DNA of 64,000 nt from UBA3775 sp964572955 (GTDB lineage: Bacteria > Bacillota > Clostridia > Lachnospirales > Lachnospiraceae). Where the stretch lies: NCBI GenBank assembly GCA_964572955.1, contig CAZNGY010000002.1, positions 1 to 64,000 of the forward strand, read 5' to 3'. The notes below the pieces were generated by a model. The model saw nothing but the letters and a program-made list of their open reading frames with translations. It was not told the origin of the DNA and made no database searches. Numbering within the stretch: position 1 is the first letter of the stretch; every line of letters begins with the position of its first letter. Made by a program: the position numbers and the translations under genes. This document shows, one piece after another, positions 1 through 7,622 of this stretch.

Positions 1-353
1 GGTGTTGCAACTACAACATCAAAATCAAACCAGTTTTCTTTTGTAATCTTCTGTACGGTTTCATCATCACCAATGTAATCAGCGCCTGCAGCAAGAGCTT
101 CGTCAACCTTTGTTCCCTTTGCAAATACGAGAACCTTTACAGTCTTACCTGTTCCGTGTGGTAACACTACCGCACCACGAACCTGCTGATCTGCGTGACG
201 ACCATCAACTCCGAGACGGATATGAGCTTCAATTGTCTCATCAAACTTAGCTGTTGCTGTTTTCTTGAGAATTGCCATTGCTTCAGGAACTTCGTACTGA
301 GCACCCTTTGTTATAAGCTTGGCAGCCTCATTATATTTCTTTCCTCTTTTCAT
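1..353 (-). CDS. rplA: 50S ribosomal protein L1 (C-terminus off window)
   Basis: N-terminal 117 codons of ribosomal protein L1, the 23S rRNA L1-stalk protein and, in many bacteria, the translational repressor of its own rplK-rplA mRNA. The start ATG is the complement of 351-353, and an AGGAGGT Shine-Dalgarno sits just upstream. The visible N-terminus begins MKRGKKYNEAAK and contains the stretch RLGVDGRHADQQVRG, typical of bacterial L1. The gene follows rplK by 67 bp in the same direction, the usual order. The rest lies left of base 1, so completeness cannot be judged. Confidence 0.95.
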   Translation of the reverse strand, partial: MKRGKKYNEAAKLITKGAQYEVPEAMAILKKTATAKFDETIEAHIRLGVDGRHADQQVRGAVVLPHGTGKTVKVLVFAKGTKVDEALAAGADYIGDDETVQKITKENWFDFDVVVAT

Positions 354-420
354 ATATGACCTCCTGGTGGTAATTGCGGAACACTCTGAGTTGTTCCTTC
401 CACTTCACAATTTACTAAAA

Positions 421-846
421 TTAATCTTCAACAACGATACCCATACTTCTTGCTGTACCGGCGATCATGCTGATTGCTGCCTCAAGGCTTCCTGCATTAA
501 GATCAGGCATCTTTGTTTCAGCGATTTTCTGAACATCTGCCTTGCTGATCTTTGCAACCTTTGTCTTGTTAGGTGTGCCTGATCCGCTTTCAATCTTGCA
601 TGCCTTCTTGAGAAGAACTGCTGCAGGTGGTGTTTTTGTAATAAAGCTGAAGCTTCTGTCCTGATATACAGTAATAACTACAGGAATGATAAGACCTTCC
701 TGACCTGCTGTTCTTGCGTTAAATTCCTTAGTAAACTGAACGATGTTTACACCGTGCTGACCAAGTGCCGGACCTACAGGAGGAGCCGGTGTTGCCTTAG
801 CAGCCGGAATCTGTAATTTGATGTAACCTGTAACTTTCTTTGCCAT
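421..846 (-). CDS. rplK: 50S ribosomal protein L11
   Basis: Full-length L11 (141 aa, the usual size), which binds the GTPase-associated centre of 23S rRNA and is needed for stringent-response signalling through RelA. The N-terminal stretch GYIKLQIPAAKATPAPPVG with the proline-rich PAPPVGPALGQHG linker, and the C-terminal GTARSMGIVVED, are diagnostic. A strong GGAGG Shine-Dalgarno precedes the ATG. It lies between nusG (upstream) and rplA (downstream) with a 123-bp nusG-rplK gap that holds conserved-looking hairpins (see 868-947). It is expected to be co-transcribed with rplA. Confidence 0.97.
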   Translation of the reverse strand: MAKKVTGYIKLQIPAAKATPAPPVGPALGQHGVNIVQFTKEFNARTAGQEGLIIPVVITVYQDRSFSFITKTPPAAVLLKKACKIESGSGTPNKTKVAKISKADVQKIAETKMPDLNAGSLEAAISMIAGTARSMGIVVED

Positions 847-867
847 ATTAGCGTACCTCCTAAAAAT

Positions 868-947
868 GTGGTGTTATCGGAAGAATCCTCCCACTTACCG
901 TTTAGTTACATTTTAAACGGCAACTTATGTCCGCTGCCTTTACGGAC
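868..947 (-). promoter_or_regulatory. Structured rplK leader, candidate L1 autoregulatory site
   Basis: The nusG-rplK gap holds three minus-strand stem-loops in a row: GTCCG/CGGAC (929-933 with 943-947), CCGTTTA/TAAACGG (898-904 with 914-920), and an outer GTGG/CCAC pair (868-871 with 891-894) closing a purine-rich GGGAGGATTCTTCC bulge-loop just before the rplK Shine-Dalgarno. L1 is known to repress L11-L1 operons by binding an mRNA mimic of its rRNA site near the rplK start. The position and shape fit this, but the assignment is inference. Confidence 0.45.
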
Positions 948-969
948 AATGGTTCTTTTTTCTGCGTTG

Positions 970-1494
970 CTAACGCTCAACTCTTACTTCATTAAAACCA
1001 ATCTCAACCGGAGTTTCACGGCCAAACATATCAACGCTTATTGTAAGCGACTGTTTGCCGAGATTGATCGCTTTGATGACTCCCTGAGTATCAAGCCATG
1101 CACCGCTTATTACGGTTACTGTCTCACCCTCAACGAAATCAACATTTATTACTTCATTGTCAGAAGTAATTCCCATGGATCTCATTTCATCTTCACCAAG
1201 CGGAACCGGTTTTGATCCCGGGCCGACAAATCCTGTGACACCTCTTGTATTTCTTACGACATACCATGTATCATCATTCATTATCATGTTAAGAAGTACA
1301 TAACCCGGGAAAAGTTTCTTCTGGGTTCTCTTCTTAACTCCGTTTTTGGTTTCGATTACATCCTGCATAGGAACACTGACCTCAAGAATCTGATCCTGAA
1401 GCCCACGATTTTCTATCGTTTTTTCGATGTTAGCTTTTACTTTGTTTTCATATCCCGAGTAGGTATGAACTACGTACCATTTTGCCTCTGCCAT
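970..1494 (-). CDS. nusG: Transcription termination/antitermination protein NusG
   Basis: NusG (174 aa) binds the RNA polymerase clamp and links it to Rho or ribosomes. The NGN domain (about residues 1-115) starts AKWYVVHTYSGYENKVK and includes LFPGYVLLNM. The C-terminal KOW domain (about 120-174) starts at VEGETVTVISGAW. The gene lies 18 bp downstream of secE and precedes rplK, the classic secE-nusG-rplKA order. Confidence 0.97.
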   Translation of the reverse strand: MAEAKWYVVHTYSGYENKVKANIEKTIENRGLQDQILEVSVPMQDVIETKNGVKKRTQKKLFPGYVLLNMIMNDDTWYVVRNTRGVTGFVGPGSKPVPLGEDEMRSMGITSDNEVINVDFVEGETVTVISGAWLDTQGVIKAINLGKQSLTISVDMFGRETPVEIGFNEVRVER

Positions 1495-1512
1495 ATCATC
1501 ACCTTTATCCTA

Positions 1513-1713
1513 TCAGATAATCAAATCAATGCCATACTTCACAACATAGTCAATAAGTACAATAAGTACTGCCAGGATAACGGTAACAACAAATACAGCA
1601 ATCGTTTCTCTTACCAGTGAACGCTTGTCAGGCCAGATAATCTTTTTGAACTCAGCCTTGATGCCGCTCCACCAGCTTGTTTTCTTTGCTGATGTTTCTT
1701 TGTTCTCGCTCAT
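1513..1713 (-). CDS. secE: Preprotein translocase subunit SecE
   Basis: Short SecE (66 aa) with the single-membrane-segment form found in Gram-positive bacteria. The amphipathic element WWSGIKAEFKKIIWPDK is followed by one hydrophobic helix (about residues 38-60). SecE clamps SecY in the SecYEG channel. The start ATG at 1711-1713 has an AAAGGA Shine-Dalgarno. It sits between rpmG and nusG and is almost certainly in the same transcript. Confidence 0.95.
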   Translation of the reverse strand: MSENKETSAKKTSWWSGIKAEFKKIIWPDKRSLVRETIAVFVVTVILAVLIVLIDYVVKYGIDLII

Positions 1714-1740
1714 ATTAAATCCTTTCTAAGCAGTAAATAC

Positions 1741-1890
1741 TTACTTTGTTTCCTTATGCAATGTATGTTTCTTGCAAAATCTACAGTACTTTTTGGTCTC
1801 CATCCTATCCGGATGGTTTTTCTTTTCTTTTGTCATGTTGTAATTACGCTGCTTACAATCCGTACATGCTAATGTAATTTTTACTCGCAC
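1741..1890 (-). CDS. rpmG: 50S ribosomal protein L33
   Basis: A 49-residue L33 that starts with GTG (complement of 1888-1890), so an ATG-only search misses it. A GGAGGT Shine-Dalgarno lies about 8 bases upstream. Translation begins MRVKITLACTDCKQRNY and ends KKHTLHKETK. The two cysteine pairs (CTDC and CRFC) make this the zinc-binding (C+) form of L33. It is the first gene after the promoter at 1951-1980 and leads into secE, the common rpmG-secE-nusG order. Confidence 0.95.
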   Translation of the reverse strand: MRVKITLACTDCKQRNYNMTKEKKNHPDRMETKKYCRFCKKHTLHKETK

Positions 1891-1950
1891 AACTTCTACC
1901 TCCGTTTATATTTTTAGGCATAAAAAAAAGACCTCTTCCATAGCCATATA

Positions 1951-1980
1951 ACAATATCACAGCCTCTTCATTAATGTCAA
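1951..1980 (-). promoter_or_regulatory. Consensus sigma-A promoter of rpmG-secE-nusG-rplKA
   Basis: On the minus strand a perfect -35 TTGACA (complement of 1975-1980) is followed after 18 bp by TATTGT (complement of 1951-1956) as a -10-like box. The rpmG GTG start is about 60 bp downstream. No other strong promoter is seen before rplA. Confidence 0.75.
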
Positions 1981-2145
1981 CTCTTTTTTGAAATTCTTTT
2001 CAATTTAGTTGAAAAAGCCATAACATACAGATAATTTATGAAGTCCCCGTTTCATAAATCACTTTTTTCCGGGCAGACGGTCTTTTTCCTGAAGTGCCGT
2101 ATACAAGCCTTTTACGACAGTCTTACACGGCACATAAGTAAATAT

Positions 2146-3009
2146 TTACATTTCTTCGGGACCATTGTAATCCTCATCCTCATCACTTTCCACAAGCGGT
2201 ATCAGACTCGCTGCAATAACACCTTTCCCTCTTTGCTTAATATAGATATATCCAATACTGCTGAACGTAACTGCACCAAGAAAATTAACGAACAGATCCT
2301 TAATGGTATCATTTAATCCGACATCCAGATATCCACCCTCTATTCTCATCATTTTACCATCATCATATATTATAATCGTTTCATCAATATCATTCACCCT
2401 GACAGGTATATTGCTGTCTGTTTCATCCAGATATACTGACGATACACTTTGTACCAGTGTGTCTTTCTGCATATCCATTTGGAATACATGGTCTATTGAG
2501 TACTCAACAAATTCCCACATGATGCCTATCGTCATTGAGAAACAAAATGCAACAAGGGCAAGGAAGCCTGCCGAAAGCTGGAACGTGAATTTCTTTTTTC
2601 TGTTAAAAAGATCAACCAGACAAAATCCAAAAGCGGCAAACATAAAACCGTTAACGGTATGAAGCATTGTATCCCAGAATTTATACTTAACATAATAACA
2701 TTCTATCTCTCCGAGTATTTCCGCACAAAAAACAAACAGATAAACAACTATCTCAAGTGCAGTCGGAAGATCTATTCTGAAATTCTTCTCAAAAAAAGGC
2801 GGAATAAGAAACAGTATACAGGCCAAAACACAAATCAGACAACTTTCCCACTGCTGATTCATTGCAGACCTTATAAAGACTCCTATCGTAAGAACCTGCA
2901 TCAGAACATAAATCCTGAAGGCCTTCTTATTGCTTTTTGCCTGTTCAATAAGAGACATATATATATTGGCTATTCTCCCTATCTTTTTTGGTTTTGACTT
3001 CTTACTCAT
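2146..3009 (-). CDS. YjdF/DUF2238-like integral membrane protein
   Basis: A 287-aa membrane protein with about six hydrophobic segments (roughly residues 29-46, 54-73, 81-100, 111-134, 144-170 and 237-258). Short motifs resemble the DUF2238/YjdF family: FWDTMLHTVNGF in TM4, MWEFVEYSID in TM5 and a late NDTIKDLFVNFLGA before TM6. A roughly 60-residue hydrophilic loop with acidic residues separates TM5 and TM6. An AGAGGA Shine-Dalgarno precedes the ATG. The gene stands alone with its own promoter (3047-3083). Its biochemical function is unknown to me, and the family assignment rests on motif memory only. Confidence 0.6.
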   Translation of the reverse strand: MSKKSKPKKIGRIANIYMSLIEQAKSNKKAFRIYVLMQVLTIGVFIRSAMNQQWESCLICVLACILFLIPPFFEKNFRIDLPTALEIVVYLFVFCAEILGEIECYYVKYKFWDTMLHTVNGFMFAAFGFCLVDLFNRKKKFTFQLSAGFLALVAFCFSMTIGIMWEFVEYSIDHVFQMDMQKDTLVQSVSSVYLDETDSNIPVRVNDIDETIIIYDDGKMMRIEGGYLDVGLNDTIKDLFVNFLGAVTFSSIGYIYIKQRGKGVIAASLIPLVESDEDEDYNGPEEM

Positions 3010-3327
3010 AAAATCCTCTGTCTAATTTTATCCTTTTCGAAAAACAATTATACCAACCATACAGATTTTCAATCCGAATCTGTCAGTTTTTGTAAACAAA
3101 CAACCGTATTACAGCCCATTTAACCTTCTTCTTCATTACAACCGTTTTTACCGTTTATTGCACCTTACCATAACACGGCACCCCTGACTGATTGAATCAA
3201 GCAATGACTGCTGTTTTCCCGAAAACAATATTTTTCTACAAGACAACTAAAATATCCTGTAACGATAAGATATGATAAATGCTTTTTCTTTACTATTCAA
3301 GGACTTTATTCTTTTTTAATATATCGG
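3010..3327. other. Intergenic region without a gene
   Basis: No credible reading frame is seen on either strand in these 318 bp. The left end carries the promoter/operator-like palindrome of the downstream membrane-protein gene. The remainder is AT-rich with no obvious terminator hairpin for the carD-like gene that ends at 3328. Confidence 0.6.
3047..3083 (-). promoter_or_regulatory. Extended -10 promoter with overlapping palindrome
   Basis: On the minus strand TATAAT (complement of 3047-3052) is preceded by TGG, an extended -10 context, about 40 bp before the membrane-protein ATG. A perfect inverted repeat ACAGATT-9-AATCTGT (3061-3067 with 3077-3083) covers the -35 zone, where a repressor or activator could sit. 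There is no strong -35 match. Confidence 0.45.
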
Positions 3328-3837
3328 TCAGGCCGTGATTTCATCCAAACGTTTCTGTATACACTCGCTTACTTTTTCCCTATCCATTTCCAATACAATT
3401 GAAAGTTCGGAAAGCAATTCCTCCTCAACCTGTCTGTAATATCTTTCATCCATACTGGTTATTTTTCTGCCTAATTTGGCTCTTTCCCGTTTTCTCAAAT
3501 CAAGGGTTCTTATAATACCGCACCACTGACGAGGGTCACAGGAAATAAACGCCTTTTTGTACGTTTCCTCTCTTTGCCTGTCGTCTTTTACCTCAAGCGG
3601 CTCTATATCCGGAATTGCTTCAATAAGACTCTGTGCCTCTTCCCGGCTCATAACCTTTCTCATTACAACCTTATCATTGTCAACAGGTGTAAAAATAATA
3701 CGTGCATTTTTTGCTGATGGAATAAGCTTATAATACATTCTGTCACTTTTAACACCGCTCATTCCCATCCTGGTAATGTCCTCCACCTTGCACACGCCAT
3801 TATTTCCATAAACTACATATTCACCTATTTCAAACAT
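3328..3837 (-). CDS. CarD/CdnL-family RNA polymerase-binding regulator
   Basis: The protein begins MFEIGEYVVYGNNGVCKVEDI, the opening of the CarD/CdnL/TRCF RNA polymerase-interacting (Tudor-like) domain (about residues 1-65). A helical C-terminal domain of about 100 residues binds promoter DNA in characterised homologues. At 169 aa it is the usual length. The open frame extends 46 codons further upstream, but only the ATG at 3835-3837 has a good Shine-Dalgarno (GGAGGT, 6-7 bases upstream), so that start is chosen. CarD proteins stabilise open promoter complexes, often at rRNA and stress promoters. The gene appears monocistronic. Confidence 0.85.
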   Translation of the reverse strand: MFEIGEYVVYGNNGVCKVEDITRMGMSGVKSDRMYYKLIPSAKNARIIFTPVDNDKVVMRKVMSREEAQSLIEAIPDIEPLEVKDDRQREETYKKAFISCDPRQWCGIIRTLDLRKRERAKLGRKITSMDERYYRQVEEELLSELSIVLEMDREKVSECIQKRLDEITA

Positions 3838-4238
3838 TATTACCTCCATTAACATAAAACACATAACCTGTGCACTCTGCCGGTCTGCCGTTTTTCTTAT
3901 CCGGCAAATATTATCCGATAGATTTACACAAACGATATTTCCATTATAAAAGCAAAGTACATTGCCTAAAAACATCCGGAATCACATAAATATGTTAACA
4001 GATTTTTCGTTTTTTTGTAAGTACAAATTTCCTTTTTTTATTATATAGAAAGTTTTTTTGTCACCATTCAAAAGATATGCGCATTGCTATCTGACAATTT
4101 AACCGAATCAAATAAGTCCCATATAAATTATCATACTATTTATCGACTTTTTTACAGGGACTTATTTGTATCAGGAGAGTGTTTCTTCTCTCCTGATTAA
4201 CTGCGAAGCAGTATTCGGTTATGAGCAATCTGTGCCTT
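3838..4238. other. Long intergenic region holding a cloverleaf element
   Basis: There is no coding region in these 401 bp. The left half contains the leader of the carD-like gene, including a TATAAT box on the minus strand near its 5' end. The right third is taken up by the 122-bp structured element at 4100-4221. The stretch 3990-4099 is plain AT-rich sequence with homopolymer T runs. Confidence 0.6.
4100..4221. other. Unidentified four-helix cloverleaf (structured RNA or small mobile repeat)
   Basis: Four perfectly complementary helices nest without conflict. The outer stem TAACCGAAT/ATTCGGTTA (4100-4108 with 4213-4221, 9 bp) closes stem 2 AAATAAGTCCC/GGGACTTATTT (4110-4120 with 4157-4167, 11 bp, 36-nt loop), stem 3 ATCAGGAGAG/CTCTCCTGAT (4170-4179 with 4188-4197, 10 bp, 8-nt loop) and stem 4 ACTGC/GCAGT (4200-4204 with 4208-4212, GAA loop). 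Only five bases are left unpaired at the junction. Stem 4 contains GCGAAGC, known as an unusually stable DNA mini-hairpin. There is no U-tract on either side, so it is not an ordinary terminator. It lies 18 bp past the stop of the DUF815 gene. The coding strand, if any, is unknown. Confidence 0.7.
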
Positions 4239-5435
4239 CTACTGTTTTGACAGTATGCTGTTTATAAACTGTTTTGCTCCTCTTGCCGAACGTCCGCCTT
4301 TTTCCAGTGCAAATCTTTCCGCAAGCATATCCAGTTCCTCTTTATCCATCCGGATACCGTTTTCTTTTGCCAATGACTCGACAATTTCAAGATAACACGC
4401 CTTATCCGGTTTTCCAAAAGTTACTTTAAGACCAAATCTTTCCGACAATGAGATTGTCTCTTGAATTGTATCATTTCTGTGGATATCATCACCGTCACGA
4501 TCAGAAAAACTTTCTTTTACAAGATGTCTGCGGTTACTCGTAGCATAGATAACTATATTATTTGCCCTTGCCGAAACCGAGCCCTCAAGAATAGCCTTTA
4601 AGGCACCAAAATCATCATCATTTTTATTAAAGGTAAGATCATCTATAAAAAGAATGAATTTCAAAGGTACGCTGTTAAGTTCATCCGTAATTGCCGGAAT
4701 CTCCCAAAGCTGTTCCTTTCTGATTTCAACAATTCTCAAACCTTCATCTTTAAATTCATTAACCACTGCCTTTACAGTTGAAGATTTTCCTGTTCCCGCA
4801 TCACCGAAAAGAAGTGCATTTGCCGCAGGTCTTCCGGCAAGCAGAGCCTTTGTATTATCTATTATCTGCTGTCTCTCCAACTTATAACCATAAAGGTCTG
4901 AAAGTCTCTGTCCGTCCGGATGCTTAACCGGAACAAGTTTTTCATCCTTAACATAGAACACATGATATTTTGCATATATTCCGTACCCGTATTTTGATAT
5001 ATTCCTGATTCTGTCGAAATATTCCTCGACAAAATCATATGATGTGTTATTCCATTTAGGAAGATATCCGCTGTAATTTATGTCGGATGCCAATTCTTCC
5101 GGTGTAATGACAGAGATTTTCTCAAAAATTTTTAATTCCTCTCTCACACATTGTTCCAACAGCTCAGATACCGGTTTTCCCATAGCACATCTTTTTATAT
5201 AGGTATTCTCATCATTTATTATCAGATTAAGGACATAATCACTCAGATTTTCTGATTTTTTATAAAGCCTTCCCGCGAATTCAGAATATAAATCAACAAG
5301 AATATATGAGTTTTCCTTATCCTTCAGAGCCGCAAGATATACCTCAAGTGCCTCGATTACCGGATCTTTCAGAGTGTCCCTGAAAATCGTAACCGCATGC
5401 ATTTCTTTATTAAGTTCATTTAATTTTTCATTCAT
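4239..5435 (-). CDS. DUF815-family AAA+ ATPase
   Basis: A 398-aa protein with a helical N-terminal region of about 180 residues and an AAA+ core. The Walker A motif is GDAGTGKSS (about 211-219) and the Walker B region is FILFIDDLTF (about 260-269). A sensor-1-like stretch IVIYATSNRRHL is followed by the acidic SFSDRDGDDIH insertion and LSERFGL, which together are typical of DUF815 proteins. The role is not established in the literature I know. The ATG at 5433-5435 has only a distant GAGGGA Shine-Dalgarno. The gene is separated from ilvD upstream by a terminator. Confidence 0.85.
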   Translation of the reverse strand: MNEKLNELNKEMHAVTIFRDTLKDPVIEALEVYLAALKDKENSYILVDLYSEFAGRLYKKSENLSDYVLNLIINDENTYIKRCAMGKPVSELLEQCVREELKIFEKISVITPEELASDINYSGYLPKWNNTSYDFVEEYFDRIRNISKYGYGIYAKYHVFYVKDEKLVPVKHPDGQRLSDLYGYKLERQQIIDNTKALLAGRPAANALLFGDAGTGKSSTVKAVVNEFKDEGLRIVEIRKEQLWEIPAITDELNSVPLKFILFIDDLTFNKNDDDFGALKAILEGSVSARANNIVIYATSNRRHLVKESFSDRDGDDIHRNDTIQETISLSERFGLKVTFGKPDKACYLEIVESLAKENGIRMDKEELDMLAERFALEKGGRSARGAKQFINSILSKQ

Positions 5436-5589
5436 TTTAAATTGATACGTTCCCTCATTTATCAGATATTTTCAAAACGCTTATAAACATCCGTGTAAAA
5501 TGCATATCATAGATATATTTTACTTTTTCCGATGCATACAAATGTCAAAACACCTGCCATATATTTTCCGGGGAGCCGCACTTCCTCCT

Positions 5590-5611
5590 TTTAAAAAAGG
5601 GATTCTCCCTT
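5590..5611 (-). terminator. Rho-independent terminator after ilvD
   Basis: On the minus strand AAGGGA-GAA-TCCCTT (5597-5611) runs directly into a TTTTTT tract. It lies 68 bp past the ilvD stop codon and before the DUF815 gene. Confidence 0.7.
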
Positions 5612-5678
5612 AACAGAAGAACCCCCATATTAATGTTTAACTGCCATCCGGTTTTACCAGTTCGTCCAGTTTTCAGCC

Positions 5679-7337
5679 TTATTTATTAAGAATTGCTCCT
5701 TCAGCACCGCTTGAAACAAGTGCGGCATATCTCTTAAGGTAGCCTGTAAGTTCCTTCTTCTTTGGAACAAAAGCAGCCATTCTTCTGTCAATTTCTTCCT
5801 GTGCAACCTTAAGTTCAAGCTTATTCGCCGGAATATCAATTGAAATTATGTCTCCATCTTCAACAATACCAATCATACCGCCGTCTGCTGCTTCAGGTGA
5901 AACATGACCAATACATGCTCCTCTTGTCGCTCCGGAGAAACGTCCGTCAGTAATGAGTGCAACACTGCTTCCGAGTCCCATTCCCATAATTGCCGACGTA
6001 GGATTAAGCATTTCTCTCATTCCCGGACCTCCCTTAGGTCCTTCGTATCTGATTACCACAACATCTCCTGCAACAATCTTACCTGCATCTATGGCCGCCT
6101 GTGCATCTTCTTCCGAATCAAATACCTTTGCAGGTCCTTCATGAACAAGCATTTCAGGTACAACCGCAGAACGCTTTACAACTGCACCGTCCATTGCCAG
6201 ATTTCCTCTAAGAACCGCTATACCGCCTGTCTGACTGTATGGATTATCTATCGGACGGATTGTTTCAGGGTCAGTATTTACACAACCACTGATATTTTCA
6301 CCAACCGTTTTACCTGTACATGTAATACATTCAGTTTCAATAAGTCCCTTCTTTGTAAGCTCATTCATCACGGCATAAACTCCGCCTGCTTCATTAAGGT
6401 CTTCCATATATGTACGGCCTGCCGGAGCAAGATGGCAAAGGTTTGGTGTAACCGAGCTGATTCCGTTTGCAATGTCAAGATTAAGTTTAATTCCGCACTC
6501 ATTTGCAATTGCCGGAAGATGAAGCATGGAATTTGTTGAGCATCCAAGTGCCATATCAACGGTAAGTGCATTTTTAAATGCCTTTTCAGTCATTATGTCT
6601 CTTGGCTTAATATCATTTTTCACAAGTTCCATAATCTGCATTCCTGCATGCTTTGCAAGTTCTATTCTCTGTGAATATACAGCCGGAATTGTTCCGTTTC
6701 CACGAAGTCCCATACCAAGAACTTCAGTAAGACAGTTCATTGAATTTGCAGTGTACATACCTGAGCATGAACCGCATGTCGGACAAGTCTTGCATTCATA
6801 TTCAAGGAGCTTCTCATCATCTATTGTTCCTGCATTATACTGACCTACTGCCTCAAACATACTTGAAAGAGAAGTCTTTTTTCCACCGACGCGACCCGCA
6901 AGCATAGGACCGCCGCTTACAAAAATTGTAGGAATATTAAGTCTTCCTGCCGCCATAAGAAGGCCCGGAACATTCTTATCACAGTTAGGAACCATTACAA
7001 GTCCGTCAAATCCGTGCGCCAAAGCCATGGCCTCTGTTGAATCCGCAATAAGATCTCTTGTTACAAGGGAATATTTCATTCCTTTGTGTCCCATTGCTAT
7101 TCCGTCACATACTGCAATTGCAGGGAATACTATAGGAGTTCCTCCCGCCATTGCCACGCCTAACTTAACGGCATCAACAATCTTATCAATATTCATATGT
7201 CCGGGTACGATTTCATTATATGAAGAAACTATACCAATCATCGGACGCTTAAGTTCTTCATTTGTAAGTCCGAGTGCATGGTAAAGAGAACGATGCGGTG
7301 CATTTGCACTGCCAAATTTCAAATTATCGCTTATCAT
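5679..7337 (-). CDS. ilvD: Dihydroxy-acid dehydratase
   Basis: IlvD (552 aa) converts 2,3-dihydroxy-isovalerate and 2,3-dihydroxy-3-methylvalerate to the 2-oxoacids of valine and isoleucine synthesis, using an oxygen-sensitive Fe-S cluster. The cluster cysteines lie in VPNCDKNVPG (about 117-126) and in the CKTCPTCGSCSGMYTANSMN segment. The N-terminal GIVSSYNEIVPGHMN and the C-terminal GRFSGATRG are family signatures. The ATG has an AAAGGA Shine-Dalgarno and a good promoter is seen at 7388-7415. No other ilv gene is adjacent. Confidence 0.97.
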   Translation of the reverse strand: MISDNLKFGSANAPHRSLYHALGLTNEELKRPMIGIVSSYNEIVPGHMNIDKIVDAVKLGVAMAGGTPIVFPAIAVCDGIAMGHKGMKYSLVTRDLIADSTEAMALAHGFDGLVMVPNCDKNVPGLLMAAGRLNIPTIFVSGGPMLAGRVGGKKTSLSSMFEAVGQYNAGTIDDEKLLEYECKTCPTCGSCSGMYTANSMNCLTEVLGMGLRGNGTIPAVYSQRIELAKHAGMQIMELVKNDIKPRDIMTEKAFKNALTVDMALGCSTNSMLHLPAIANECGIKLNLDIANGISSVTPNLCHLAPAGRTYMEDLNEAGGVYAVMNELTKKGLIETECITCTGKTVGENISGCVNTDPETIRPIDNPYSQTGGIAVLRGNLAMDGAVVKRSAVVPEMLVHEGPAKVFDSEEDAQAAIDAGKIVAGDVVVIRYEGPKGGPGMREMLNPTSAIMGMGLGSSVALITDGRFSGATRGACIGHVSPEAADGGMIGIVEDGDIISIDIPANKLELKVAQEEIDRRMAAFVPKKKELTGYLKRYAALVSSGAEGAILNK

Positions 7338-7387
7338 TTTTGTTCCTTTCTGACATTTTTACCCATGTCTGCGAAGATTTATTTTTT

Positions 7388-7415
7388 ATTCTACCACGAT
7401 TTAGGTGTTTTTCAA
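7388..7415 (-). promoter_or_regulatory. ilvD promoter with overlapping imperfect palindrome
   Basis: On the minus strand TTGAAA (complement of 7410-7415), a 16-bp spacer and TAGAAT (complement of 7388-7393) form a good sigma-A promoter about 50 bp before ilvD. An imperfect palindrome TTTAGGTGTT/AACACTAAA (7400-7409 with 7414-7422) overlaps the -35 box and could be an operator. I see no T-box or leader peptide. Confidence 0.6.
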
Positions 7416-7622
7416 CACTAAATTAAACAAATTCTGGGCAATTGACTTTCTTGTTTTCACTCTTTATTTATACTTTTTTAATTACTATGACTTTTTAAAT
7501 ATCATTTTCTATGCTAAACTAAAGTGTACATGTGCTTTATATACGGAAGACATTATAAATGCAGCCTCAGACATCTTCTGATTCGGTACATTTATAAAAG
7601 GCTGCAGAAAAAGAGGATTTAT

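Noticed and set aside
3838..3975. A 46-codon N-terminal extension of the CarD-like protein
   Set aside because: The CarD fold starts at MFEIGEYVVYG, and the only good Shine-Dalgarno is placed for that ATG.
4170..4197. The 10-bp hairpin as a simple terminator of the DUF815 gene
   Set aside because: No T-tract follows on the minus strand, and the hairpin is embedded in a larger cloverleaf.
5904..6539. A 211-codon plus-strand frame opposite ilvD
   Set aside because: It is antisense to a clear dihydroxy-acid dehydratase, is cysteine/serine/histidine-rich with no motif, and has no Shine-Dalgarno.
7338..7420. T-box or leader-peptide attenuator for ilvD
   Set aside because: The leader is only about 50 nt, with no T-box sequence and no run of branched-chain codons.
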